This document shows positions 14,423 to 21,117 of a DNA stretch of 21,526 nt, one piece after another. The position numbers and the translations under genes were made by a program. Source of the stretch: an uncultured Oscillospiraceae bacterium (GTDB lineage: Bacteria > Bacillota > Clostridia > Oscillospirales > Oscillospiraceae). The notes below the pieces were generated by a model, which had not been told where the DNA came from, searched no databases, and was given only the letters and a program-made list of their open reading frames with translations. The stretch lies in the NCBI GenBank assembly GCA_934613505.1, contig CAKTTB010000020.1:1-21526 (forward strand), in the 5' to 3' direction. Within the stretch, counting starts at the first letter, position 1; each line of letters begins with the position of its first letter.

Positions 14423-15181
14423 TTATTCGTCTTTTGCAAGGATCTCTTTTGCGACGGCGTCATAGGCTGCCGCGCCGCGGCTGTATTTGTCGTAGGCGCA
14501 GACCGGCATGCCGTGGCTGGGCGCTTCGGACAGGCGGACGTTGCGCGGGATGGCGGCGGCAAAGACCTTGCCGGGGAAGTGGCGGCGCACCTCCTCCGCG
14601 ACCTGCGCGGAGAAATTCGTCCGGCCGTCAAACATGGTCAGGAGCACGCCGAAGATGGAGATGGTGGGGTTCAGCCGCCGTTTGACCGCGCGGAGCGTCA
14701 CCATAAGGTCGGACAGGCCCTCCAGCGCATAGTATTCGCACTGCACGGGGATCAGGACCTGATCGGCTGCGCAGAGCGCGTTGAGCGTCAGCAGCTCCAG
14801 AGACGGCGGGCAGTCGATGAAAATATAATCATATTTGTCCCGCAGCGGCTCGAGCGCGTGCTTGAGCGCGTACTCGCGCCCCTCCGTGCCGACCAGCTCC
14901 ACGCCCGCACCGGAAAGCGCCACGTTGGACGCCAGCGCGTCGCACCACTCGGTATGCACGATGGCGTCCGCGGCAGGGAAGTCGTCGATCACGAGATCGT
15001 AGGTGCTGTGCGCGGGCGCGCTTTTCTCGATGCCGAGGCCGGAGGTTGCGTTGGCCTGCGGGTCGAAATCGCACAGCAGAACACGCCGGCCGGCCTTTTG
15101 CAGCGCTGCTGCCAGATTGACTGCCGACGTCGTCTTGCCGACGCCGCCCTTCTGGTTGACGAACGCCAGAATTTTGCCCAT
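14423..15181 (-). CDS. soj: Chromosome-partitioning ATPase Soj/ParA
   Basis: Soj is a deviant Walker ATPase that cooperates with ParB in origin segregation and replication control. The 252-residue product opens MGKILAFVNQKGGVGKTTS, with the deviant P-loop KGGVGKTT at about 11-18, the switch region DFDPQANATSGLG, and Walker B FIDCPPSLELLTLNAL. The ATG at 15181 is chosen because it directly precedes the P-loop domain. An AAGGAG lies 12 bases upstream, slightly far. An in-frame ATG at 15208 is only about 6 bases after the likely transcription start and has no ribosome site. It is the first gene of the soj-parB-membrane protein-serS unit. Confidence 0.95.
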   Translation of the reverse strand: MGKILAFVNQKGGVGKTTSAVNLAAALQKAGRRVLLCDFDPQANATSGLGIEKSAPAHSTYDLVIDDFPAADAIVHTEWCDALASNVALSGAGVELVGTEGREYALKHALEPLRDKYDYIFIDCPPSLELLTLNALCAADQVLIPVQCEYYALEGLSDLMVTLRAVKRRLNPTISIFGVLLTMFDGRTNFSAQVAEEVRRHFPGKVFAAAIPRNVRLSEAPSHGMPVCAYDKYSRGAAAYDAVAKEILAKDE

Positions 15182-15220
15182 CGCCTGTCCACGCTCCTTC
15201 TTCTCCATTTTGTAACCTAT

Positions 15221-15250
15221 ATTATACTGGGCCGGTTTCAAAAAAGCAAC
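15221..15250 (-). promoter_or_regulatory. Promoter of the soj operon
   Basis: A perfect -10 TATAAT (15221-15226, minus strand) follows TTGCTT (15245-15250) by 18 bases. parS lies 27 bases further upstream, so ParB spreading could affect this promoter. Confidence 0.7.
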
Positions 15251-15276
15251 ACGACGACTGCGATTTTATCATTTCT

Positions 15277-15298
15277 TATGTTTCACGTGAAACATAAA
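15277..15298. promoter_or_regulatory. parS: parS centromere site (ParB binding)
   Basis: The 16-bp core TGTTTCACGTGAAACA (15280-15295) matches the Firmicute parS consensus at every base. The perfect palindrome extends to 22 bp. It lies about 100 bases upstream of soj. ParB binds here to load SMC. Confidence 0.95.
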
Positions 15299-15345
15299 CC
15301 TTTTATGCTATGACCCGCAGGGCTGCCGTCTCAAGCAATGATACA

Positions 15346-15792
15346 TTATTTTTTCACAACGATCCATTTTTCATTTTCAACAACATACTGAAATTCTGTC
15401 AGACTGTCGCTGCGCATCACTTCAATCAGATCATCGAAGTCATCCACCAACTTCACATTTTTAAGTTCTGATTTTTTGACCCACTGCATCCTGCCTTCCT
15501 CGGAATCAACGACCTTCCCTTCAAACTGGTCTGTCTCAAAAAGGAACACAAGATAGCGGCCGCCTTCAATTGGAAACTGCTTTATGCCGCAAAGGCGCGG
15601 CGCTTTGATCACAAGCCCGGTTTCTTCCTTCATTTCTCTGATGACAGCATCTACGACAGACTCACCCGGTTCGATATGCCCGCCCGGAAGGGTATAGCCC
15701 TTCCAATCCTTCTTTACTCTGTCCTGCAGCAAATAGCTGTCTTCATCATGTATCAGGCATAATACCGTAAGCTCTGCTTGTTCCGTTCTCAC
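15346..15792 (-). CDS. Nudix hydrolase, 8-oxo-dGTP diphosphatase type
   Basis: The 148-residue protein hydrolyses a nucleoside diphosphate linked to another moiety; closest by eye are MutT/YtkD-type 8-oxo-dGTP diphosphatases of Firmicutes. The Nudix box is complete: Gly38, Glu44, then REMKEETGL at 52-60 (pattern G-x5-E-x7-REUxEExGU). The N terminus is TEQAELTVLCLI and the lead-in to the box is DWKGYTLPGGH. The start is taken as the GTG at 15792, after AAAGGAAG. That GTG overlaps the recombinase stop as GTGA; an open frame starting upstream inside the recombinase gene is rejected. It is thus translationally coupled to an integrase, which is unusual for cargo. Base composition matches the mobile element, not the host. 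Confidence 0.85.
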   Translation of the reverse strand: MRTEQAELTVLCLIHDEDSYLLQDRVKKDWKGYTLPGGHIEPGESVVDAVIREMKEETGLVIKAPRLCGIKQFPIEGGRYLVFLFETDQFEGKVVDSEEGRMQWVKKSELKNVKLVDDFDDLIEVMRSDSLTEFQYVVENEKWIVVKK

Positions 15793-17520
15793 TCGTTCTT
15801 CCTTTCTTCGTCGCATTTGGAAAGGAGGACAACCGTCTCGACAGATGCCCCGCATTCATCAAATTGCGTGAGCACCTTTTGCTCAATAGGAAACTTGTAC
15901 GCAATCGCCTTTACAAAGCGTTTCTGCGTCTTTTGCTCCTCACGCGGGAACAACTCAACCTCGGAAATCAGGTATTTCACAAGATCGCGCCGTTCTGCTG
16001 CATTCATTCTATCATAGATTGCGTCAATAGACGAGAGGATTCCAATCATAGATTGCACAGACATCTGCTCGCTTTCCAGAGTTGTCTTTTTCATCAGGCT
16101 CTCTTGCAGCAGATCCTCCGCCTTATAAATCTGGTCATAGAGATCATTCAGGCGGCGGGTCATGTCTGCGCGGCGGCGCTCTGCATACTTGTCATCCGGA
16201 GAAATGCAGTCAATATCCCGCTCCAAGCTGTCGCGGCTGCGCTGTAAAGCGGATAGCAGGTTTTTGTAGGCGGTAATGTCATTCTCGACCTCGGTCATGT
16301 CCACGGCGGTCATTACCTTTTCCTGCAAATCTTTGATAAACTGCGGATTGCGAACAATCTTCCGGGTGTACTCCATCACCTCGTCCTCAACCTGACTGGC
16401 TACCACGCCATTCCTGCGGCATACCGAAGTCCCTCTATGTTTAGTCGCATAAGAACAGACATAAGATTCTGTGCGGCGCTCCGTGCCGTCCTGATTTGTC
16501 CACTTGGTCATACCAATATACATAGGTGCGCCGCATTGCGGACATTTTACGATACCGGACAACAGATGCGCGTTATACTGACCTATGTTGTGATTACCTT
16601 TTTTTCCCACGAATGGATTTGATATCCTGCACCTTATCAAAATCTTCTTTGGAAAAAAATGCCTCATGGGAAACAACCTCACTCAAAATATACTCGTCCT
16701 GCTTCACAATCCGATACTCGTTATCTTTGCCGGGAACTTTCTCTGTGCGGCGCTTGCCCCATGCTACGCGCCCGGTATAGATTGGATTACTGAGCATTCT
16801 CTTAATGTGGTCAGAACTCCACTCTCCATAGCTGGGGCGGATGGCATTCTTTTCCGGTGGGCGAGTATAACCGTTTCGATTGAGATAGCCCGAAATTGCC
16901 GTGTAGCCCATATTTCGGTTCAGGAACATATCAAAAACCAGTTGCACGACAGCCTTTTCTTCCGGGACGCTCTCCAATTTCCCTTTACTCTTGTCATCAC
17001 CCTTTACCAGACGATACCCATAGGGTGCAAAGCCGCCGTTCCAGCCGCCGGACTTTGCTTTTTCCTCACGCCCCAAAAGGCTCTGTGCAATGATGTTCTC
17101 TCGCTCCAACTCAGCTACCGCACCGAGAATGGTAATCATCATTTTTCCCATAGAGGTTGAGGAATCAAGCCCATCTTCTACACACATCAGGTGAACGCCA
17201 TATTTCATAATAAACTCAAGGGAGTTCAGCACGTTCCGCGCGTTTCTGCCAAACCGCGATAATTTGAAAACCAGCACATAGTCCGTATGTACTTTTCCGC
17301 TCTGAATGTCATCCAGCATCCGCTGGAACTCCGTCCGCCCCTCGATACTCTTGCCACTTTTGCCTTCTTCAACATAGGTATCAAGAACGGTCATACCCCG
17401 ACGCTCGGCGCATTCAGCCAGATAGTGTTTCTGCCCGTCCAGACTATACCCCTTTACCTGACGCTCACTGCTGACGCGGATATAGATAACACACGATTTG
17501 CCCTCTTTCGTATTATACAT
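15789..17520 (-). pseudogene. Large serine recombinase, split by a +1 shift at an A7 tract
   Basis: This would be the integrase/excisionase of the element, using a serine nucleophile. Frame one (17520 to about 16594) has the resolvase domain with Ser17 in YIRVSSERQ, GRTEFQRML, FGRNARN and the ELERENI helix, then the Recombinase domain to DIKSIRGKK. It stops shortly after a run of seven A (16599-16605, minus). The other frame resumes exactly there with GNHNIGQYNAHLLSGIVKCPQCGAPMY, supplying the zinc ribbon (CPQC...C...C) and the C-terminal coiled coil. Removing one A gives one continuous 576-residue protein of normal size. The start is the ATG at 17520 after AGGAGG. The shift could be real inactivation, slippage on the A-tract, or a base-calling error. 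Confidence 0.85.
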
Positions 17521-17574
17521 AGATTGCCTCCTATTGCAGGACCGGGCGGTTATCGACCTCCCGGAATACTCTGC

Positions 17575-17757
17575 TCAGATTTTCTGATTTTCTTTTTCTG
17601 CGGCAGCATACTTGATCAGGATTTGTGCCAGAACATTGATAAAGTTCTGGTAGCAGTCTCTCTGCTCTGCTGTCATCTGAATCACGCTCTCCTTGGGAAA
17701 GCGAAGCTCAGTTCCATTGTTTGCAGTGTAGCTCTTGTAGTTTTCGTTTTCTACCAT
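17575..17757 (-). CDS. Small protein of unknown function beside the recombinase, 60 residues
   Basis: I do not recognise a named function. The hydrophilic 60-residue product contains FPKESVIQMTAEQRDCYQNF and a short helical C terminus, with no membrane segment and no HTH visible. It is supported as a gene by GGAG 7 bases before the ATG, a near-consensus promoter at 17833-17861, and tight placement 54 bases upstream of the recombinase on the same strand. Small genes directly preceding large serine recombinases are common in clostridial elements and may help control excision direction, but nothing in the sequence proves that here. Confidence 0.65.
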   Translation of the reverse strand: MVENENYKSYTANNGTELRFPKESVIQMTAEQRDCYQNFINVLAQILIKYAAAEKENQKI

Positions 17758-17814
17758 GTAATCACTCCATTTGACGTTATGTTCGTCAGCCGAATGAAAT
17801 GCCGCTCTTTCAAT

Positions 17815-17889
17815 GGTAACTCAGCAGTTACTATTATATGCTATTTCCAGTCTTGGGTCAATAGCTCCGGAGCGATTCTCCGGTAACTC
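17815..17889. promoter_or_regulatory. Candidate operators between recombinase operon and HTH gene
   Basis: The octamer GGTAACTC occurs at 17815-17822 and 17882-17889. The first copy is part of the inverted repeat GTAACT-CAGC-AGTTAC (17816-17831), at the start of recombinase-operon transcription. The second lies just upstream of the -35 of the HTH gene. A CCGGAG/CTCCGG inverted repeat also lies near 17867-17883. This fits operators for the divergent HTH regulator; binding is inferred. Confidence 0.45.
17833..17861 (-). promoter_or_regulatory. Promoter of the 60-residue protein and recombinase
   Basis: On the minus strand, -35 TTGACC (17856-17861) and perfect -10 TATAAT (17833-17838) are 17 bases apart. 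Confidence 0.8.
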
Positions 17890-17894
17890 CTGAA

Positions 17895-17924
17895 TTGACA
17901 TTTCTGCTTGCTCTCATGTATAAT
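17895..17924 (+). promoter_or_regulatory. Promoter of the small HTH regulator
   Basis: Perfect -35 TTGACA (17895-17900) and perfect -10 TATAAT (17919-17924) with 18 bases between. It is one of the two strongest promoters in the window and faces away from the recombinase promoter. Confidence 0.85.
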
Positions 17925-17953
17925 TACTTTGAAAATCCCCGGAGGTGAAGTCA

Positions 17954-18169
17954 ATGAGTATGGCTCAGGTTATCCGGGCTGCTATGAAGAAGCAAGGCGT
18001 AACTGTCAGTCAGCTTTCAAGGCAGCTTGGCTGCACAACCCAAAATATCAGCGGCAAAATGCGCCGTGACAATTTCAGAGAAAGCGAGTTGCAGGAAATA
18101 GCGGCGGCGATCGGCTGTCGGTTTGAGGGTCGTTTTATTTCAGAAGAAACAGGAAAGCCGGTTAAATAA
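17954..18169 (+). CDS. Small XRE-like helix-turn-helix regulator
   Basis: The 71-residue protein is nearly all one HTH fold. The segment MAQVIRAAMKKQGVTVSQLSRQLGCTTQNISGKMRRDN reads as helices 1-4 of a lambda/434-type repressor, with QLSRQLGCTTQNISGKM as the HTH proper. The tail EEIAAAIG-like CRFEGRFISEETG resembles other XRE-family element regulators. The start is the ATG at 17954, 8 bases after GGAGG (17941-17945). A GTG at 17945 overlaps that ribosome site and is rejected. It is divergent from the recombinase operon, with candidate operators between, so it likely represses integration or excision genes and perhaps itself. Confidence 0.85.
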   Translation: MSMAQVIRAAMKKQGVTVSQLSRQLGCTTQNISGKMRRDNFRESELQEIAAAIGCRFEGRFISEETGKPVK

Positions 18170-18186
18170 TATTCCTGTCTCATGGG

Positions 18187-18214
18187 TGGGTAAGCTGCTG
18201 CAACAGCTTACCCA
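18187..18214. repeat. 11-bp inverted repeat at converging gene ends
   Basis: TGGGTAAGCTG (18187-18197) and CAGCTTACCCA (18204-18214) enclose a six-base loop between the HTH gene and the helicase-loader gene, overlapping the latter's stop codon. There is no T-tract on either side, so at best it is a weak two-way terminator. Confidence 0.5.
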
Positions 18215-19053
18215 TTCAGCATTTCTGCGGCTTTTTTGATATTCGCGCTGGCATTGCCTTTGCGGAAGTTCTCCCCGTCGAAGCGGATCGGGACGCAGGC
18301 CTCTAAGATGCGGTCAAAAATGCGGCAGTCATCCAGATCGGCAGCTTGCTTCATAACGGAAAGTGGAATATTGGTCGTGACGATCATTGGCTTGCCGGTC
18401 AGCAGCCGTTTGTCAACCACATCGAACACTCGCTCCTTACCGAAGCTGGTGTTACGCTCTGCACCCAAATCATCCAGAATGAGGAGGTCAGGGCGCATAA
18501 GCGATTTCATGTAGTGGTCACGGTCCGTGCCGAAATTACCCTGCATACGGTTGACCACATCGGACATTCCCACAAAGAGGACAGACTCCAGACGGTCAAT
18601 CAGAGCGTTGGCAATACAGCCAGCGGCATAGGACTTTCCCGTGCCGACATTCCCGAACAGGAGCAGCCCGATCCCCGCTTTTTTGAACTCGTCCCAGTTC
18701 TGCGCGTAGCCCCTCGCCTTAGCAAGCTGGGGCGTTGTAACTGCGGCTGACTCAAACCGCCAGCCAGCGGCGGGCATATCGCGGAACGCCTCGCTGCGGA
18801 GCATCGTCATATAGGACATTCGCTCGTATTCCCGGCGTTCTGTTTCTTCCCGTTCTCGGCGATCGGCAGCGCACTTGCACATCACCGGGTGCTTGGTAAA
18901 GCCCTGTGCCTGAAGGTCTGCGGGAAAAAACGTTTCTTTCGGCGTGTGGCACTTGCCGCAGTATTTCAGCCCATCAGCGGAATTGATGTAATCGTCAGGT
19001 GCGGCATTAGCCGCTTCAACGGTATCAACCATTTTCGTAAAAATCGGATTCAT
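18208..19053 (-). CDS. DnaC-like helicase loader (AAA+ ATPase)
   Basis: Proteins of the DnaC/IstB family load replicative helicase; here it would serve replication of the excised element together with RepA. The 281-residue product has an N-terminal zinc-like set Cys32/Cys35/Cys59/Cys61 (CGKC and CKC), an Arg/Glu-rich linker, Walker A GNVGTGKS (134-141), Walker B LLILDDLGAE (190-199) and sensor-1 VTTN (225-228). The start is the ATG at 19053, preceded by GGGAGA. It overlaps the repA stop as ATGA, so the two are translationally coupled; a GTG two codons upstream is less likely. IstB of insertion sequences is ruled out by the lack of an adjacent transposase. Confidence 0.88.
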   Translation of the reverse strand: MNPIFTKMVDTVEAANAAPDDYINSADGLKYCGKCHTPKETFFPADLQAQGFTKHPVMCKCAADRREREETERREYERMSYMTMLRSEAFRDMPAAGWRFESAAVTTPQLAKARGYAQNWDEFKKAGIGLLLFGNVGTGKSYAAGCIANALIDRLESVLFVGMSDVVNRMQGNFGTDRDHYMKSLMRPDLLILDDLGAERNTSFGKERVFDVVDKRLLTGKPMIVTTNIPLSVMKQAADLDDCRIFDRILEACVPIRFDGENFRKGNASANIKKAAEMLNG

Positions 19054-19761
19054 AGACACTCTCCCTCGTTATCGTCGTAGGTGTAGTTTTTCGCGCTCCT
19101 GCTCTTGCTGTCCTCGTCCAACCACTTCTTGATGGTGGCATAGTGATTGGCATAGTGCCTGTCATTGGAAGCCATATACCGGGACAGCCGCTCAATGTAT
19201 TCGGCAGCTTTGCCGGGATAAGCCGCTTCCAGCCGGGTACATTCCTCGCCTGACAGTAAAACATTTTGAAACTCTCCATATCGGCGGCGCGTACTCTCTA
19301 CTCTTTCGGTCTTACTATGCTCTTTATATTCTGTATCAGTATTACTTGCGGGCAATTTCTGCCCCATGCAATGGGAAGAATCCTGCACATCCATTGGGCA
19401 GATATTGCCCTCTGGACGGGAAGAAATCTGCACCCTGTCCGGGATTTGCAGAAAGATGCGGTTTGCCTGATTCCAACCCTGACGGATGCGGGTGATCAGT
19501 CCGGCATTTTCCAGCTCCCGCAGGGCGGTCTTGACTGTCCGCTCACTCCGGTCAAGATCGTTCGCCATCTGCTTGATTGTGTAGATCACATACACATTTC
19601 CATCCTCGGACACCCAGCCGCTTTTCTGGGAAAGCATGGTGCGGTTGAGCAGAAGCCCATATAGCAGCTTGGCGTTGATGGAGTATTCGCCCGCCAGCAT
19701 GAAGCGCGGCAAGGGAATAAACGGCGGCAATGCGGTGTTCAGTTTGAAATAGATTTTTCAT
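19050..19761 (-). pseudogene. RepA_N-type replication initiator, frameshifted near the start
   Basis: This would be the initiator of element or plasmid replication. The main frame (19730-19050, 226 residues) reads PPFIPLPRFMLAGEYSINAKLLYG, then a winged-HTH region with ANDLDRSERTVKTALRELENAGLI, a linker, and a C terminus with YIERLSRYMASNDRHYANHYATIKKWL. A well-placed AGAGGA and ATG (19761) lie upstream but in another frame. Dropping one A from the A5 run (19754-19758) joins them into MKIYFKLNTALPPFIP, matching the usual RepA_N opening as I recall it, and gives 236 residues. As it stands, initiation would need the TTG at 19730, which has no ribosome site. It overlaps the helicase-loader gene by 4 bases. 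Confidence 0.75.
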
Positions 19762-19793
19762 CACATCCTCTCTGGTCTGGTGTGATACGGCTG

Positions 19794-20012
19794 CTATGGC
19801 GGTTTTCTGTCAGGTCCGCGAGGGGAGTACGCAGATGTGCCACCCTTTTTTGCCCTCTTTGACTGATAATGCGGACAAATAACGGCAACCGCCCGGAAAC
19901 TCTGCTTGCAATCGTGGACGCAGCGGCGGCAGAGCGTGTTGTACGCCTTGCGTCCCCGGTCATTCAGGGAGAACGACCATTCCAGCTTTTTTGATTTGCT
20001 CATGCGCGGCAT
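19794..20012 (-). CDS. Small Cys-rich protein of clostridial mobile elements
   Basis: The 72-residue basic protein contains KLEWSFSLNDRGRKAYN, then Cys28, Cys31, Cys35 and Cys46 (LCRRCVHDCKQSF...ICPHY), a likely zinc site, and a Lys/Arg-rich tail. I recall near-identical conserved hypotheticals beside mobC and rep genes in clostridial elements, but no function is known to me; nucleic-acid binding is plausible. The start is the ATG at 20012, 7 bases after AAGGAG. A second ATG three codons later is less well spaced. It lies 20 bases after mobC and 32 bases ahead of the repA start, on the same strand. Confidence 0.75.
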   Translation of the reverse strand: MPRMSKSKKLEWSFSLNDRGRKAYNTLCRRCVHDCKQSFRAVAVICPHYQSKRAKKGGTSAYSPRGPDRKPP

Positions 20013-20032
20013 ATCTGTGCTCCTTTCTTGAA

Positions 20033-20362
20033 TTACAATTCGTTTCTCTGCTGTGCTTTCAGTAGCTCCCATACGTCAGCCATCCGTTCTTTCAGCTCGG
20101 CAACATCAGCATCGTAAAAATGCCCGGTGCTGTTGATGCGGCGGCAGATCTGGTTGATATTTGAGGCGGCACGGCTGACGGCGGCAGCTAACTTTTTCTG
20201 CTCGGTGTAATCGACCTTGATGATGTACCCGTCAATCAGCATTTTTCGGGCATACGCGCCGAAATTGTGGGTGCCGAGCTGATTCATCTTGTGGCGAACT
20301 ACGCTCAATTCCTGCTCATTCAGGCATATTTCTTTGTGGATGGGTCGCGTGCGGTCTGGCAT
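20033..20362 (-). CDS. mobC: MobC-like mobilization (relaxosome accessory) protein
   Basis: MobC-type proteins bind near oriT and help the relaxase nick one strand. The 109-residue protein has a basic N-terminal RPIHKEICLNEQELSVVRHKMNQLG, likely a ribbon-helix-helix, then NFGAYARKMLIDGYII, and the helical family block AVSRAASNINQICRRINSTGHFYDADVAELKERMADVWELL. The start is the ATG at 20362, 9 bases after AGGAG. It is the first gene of a five-protein minus-strand run. The partner relaxase gene, normally directly downstream, is missing; a Cys-rich protein and rep follow instead. Direct repeats and hairpins lie upstream. Confidence 0.85.
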   Translation of the reverse strand: MPDRTRPIHKEICLNEQELSVVRHKMNQLGTHNFGAYARKMLIDGYIIKVDYTEQKKLAAAVSRAASNINQICRRINSTGHFYDADVAELKERMADVWELLKAQQRNEL

Positions 20363-20377
20363 ATTGAAACACTCCTT

Positions 20378-20485
20378 TCACAATACAACGGACATTTTTT
20401 CTCAAAAACTTGGTAGTGACGAAAAGAAAATTTTGAAGACGAGGGCATTGGCGATTCGTTGCTCCTCACTTTACAACGGACATTT
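20378..20485. repeat. Direct repeat pair upstream of mobC
   Basis: TACAACGGACATTT occurs at 20384-20397 and 20472-20485; with the preceding TCAC-NN it forms a 20-base unit with two mismatches, at 88-base period. On the minus strand each copy is followed by a purine-rich ribosome-site-like run, and the nearer copy is directly before the mobC ribosome site. Candidates are regulator sites or relaxosome sites. Confidence 0.7.
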
Positions 20486-20522
20486 CTTCATCTAAACGCA
20501 GATATCGAAACGAAAGATTTTC

Positions 20523-20561
20523 AAAAAATATGCGCCCCTGCTTTTGCGAAAGCGGGGGCGC
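20523..20561 (-). terminator. Minus-strand intrinsic terminator
   Basis: A 13-bp stem (one T-G pair), GCGCCCCTGCTTT (20532-20544) with AAAGCGGGGGCGC (20549-20561), has a TGCG loop and is followed on the minus strand by ATATTTTTT. It insulates the mobC operon from transcripts entering from the right. Confidence 0.8.
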
Positions 20562-20603
20562 GGTGTATCTGCGGATATGAGATTTGAGAGAGTAGCAAGC
20601 ACA

Positions 20604-20625
20604 TCCGGTGTCCGTACACACCGGA
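20604..20625. repeat. 8-bp hairpin between two terminators
   Basis: TCCGGTGT (20604-20611) and ACACCGGA (20618-20625) enclose a six-base loop. It has no T-tract. Being near mobC, it may be an oriT inverted repeat, which is unproven. Confidence 0.5.
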
Positions 20626-20664
20626 AAATGAGCGGTTCAGCCCTGCGTCCGAACTGCTCATTTT
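20625..20664. terminator. Two-way intrinsic terminator
   Basis: A 14-bp stem with one G-T pair joins AAAATGAGCGGTTC (20625-20638) and GAACTGCTCATTTT (20651-20664) across a 12-base loop. The arm ends form an A-run on one side and TTTTGTTGTT on the other, so both directions are plausible. Confidence 0.75.
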
Positions 20665-20735
20665 GTTGTTGGGGAATCCCCACACCCCTTTCGTGTCGAA
20701 TTTGAAAATACTCCCTGAACTTTTCGGGAAATCTC

Positions 20736-20764
20736 TTGCTTTTATTCGCTTTGACGATTATAAT
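20736..20764 (+). promoter_or_regulatory. Promoter of the HTH gene at 20820
   Basis: -35 TTGCTT (20736-20741) and perfect -10 TATAAT (20759-20764) with 17-base spacing. Transcription would begin near 20771, about 50 bases before the ATG. Confidence 0.75.
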
Positions 20765-20819
20765 TATACTGTGATTTTATAAGCAGACGCAGAGCTGAAC
20801 TGCAACAGGAGTACCGCCC

Positions 20820-21023
20820 ATGAAGTATTTATCTATCGCGCAAACCGCCGAACGCTGGGGTATCTCCACCCGCCGTATTCAGATTTTGTGCGGCGAGGGG
20901 CGCGTCCCCGGTGCTATCCGCATTGGCACGGTCTGGGGAATTCCAGAGGACGCAGAGAAGCCAGCGGACGCGCGAATCAAGAACGGCAGGTATATCAAGA
21001 AGCCCGTCGAAAATGAAAAATGA
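20820..21023 (+). CDS. Small helix-turn-helix DNA-binding protein
   Basis: The 67-residue protein opens MKYLSIAQTAERWGISTRRIQILCGEGRVPGAIRIGTVWGIP-like and continues DAEKPADARIKNGRYIKK. This is the compact winged HTH of the MerR/excisionase type: helix-turn-helix SIAQTAERWGISTRRIQILC, then the wing with GAIRIGTVWGIP. It has its own strong promoter and an AGGAG 7 bases before the ATG. As I recall, near-identical proteins often lie just upstream of type I restriction-modification genes or in mobile elements of Clostridia. The hsdS-like fragment that follows fits this. Whether it controls restriction genes or works as an excisionase cannot be decided here. Confidence 0.85.
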   Translation: MKYLSIAQTAERWGISTRRIQILCGEGRVPGAIRIGTVWGIPEDAEKPADARIKNGRYIKKPVENEK

Positions 21024-21038
21024 GCCGCATCATATCAG

Positions 21039-21117
21039 CGACTCTAACTCGAAATAATGGGGTCTATTCTACCTCGCGGGTGCGAATGGGCGCACTGACC
21101 CCTTGGTTACGACTCTA
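21039..21117. repeat. 63-bp segment flanked by 8-bp direct repeats
   Basis: CGACTCTA occurs at 21039-21046 and 21110-21117. Between them, GGGGTC (21059-21064) and GACCCC (21097-21102) form an inverted repeat, with an inner GTGCG/CGCAC hairpin (21080-21095). It looks like a tiny insertion with target duplication, or a recombination junction. It sits exactly where the hsdS-like frame begins. Confidence 0.4.

Larger units (their letters stand above)
15335..20700. mobile_element. Integrated mobilizable element (serine-recombinase type), approximate limits
   Basis: The stretch is clearly AT-richer than the genes to the left. It carries a large serine recombinase, divergent HTH regulator, helicase loader, RepA_N-type initiator, Cys-rich small protein and MobC-like protein, a typical set for clostridial mobilizable or conjugative elements. 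Composition changes near 15335, about 40 bases from parS, just past the Nudix stop. The right limit is unclear: it may be around the terminators at 20525-20665, or beyond the window if the restriction gene fragments also belong to it. No att repeats could be defined; large serine recombinases may leave only very short ones. No relaxase or transfer gene is seen, so it is either decayed or continues elsewhere. Confidence 0.75.
20363..20819. other. 457-base stretch without a gene, possible oriT region
   Basis: Between mobC (minus) and the HTH gene (plus) lie two direct repeats, three consecutive hairpins (two of them terminators) and a plus-strand promoter. Its place next to mobC and its density of repeats suit an origin of transfer, but no known nic sequence was identified. 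A 63-codon minus-strand open frame here overlaps the terminators and has no ribosome site. Confidence 0.6.

Noticed and set aside
15299..15316. Possible att match between CTTTTATGCTATGAC at the left junction and a similar sequence near 20739
   Set aside because: The match needs a two-base gap and lies in AT-rich promoter sequence; too weak to define attachment sites.
20378..20485. Reading the two direct repeats as a CRISPR array
   Set aside because: Only two copies with imperfect flanks, an 88-base period and no cas genes.
20492..20683. 63-codon minus-strand open frame upstream of mobC
   Set aside because: It contains the stems of two terminators and has no ribosome site or recognisable motif.
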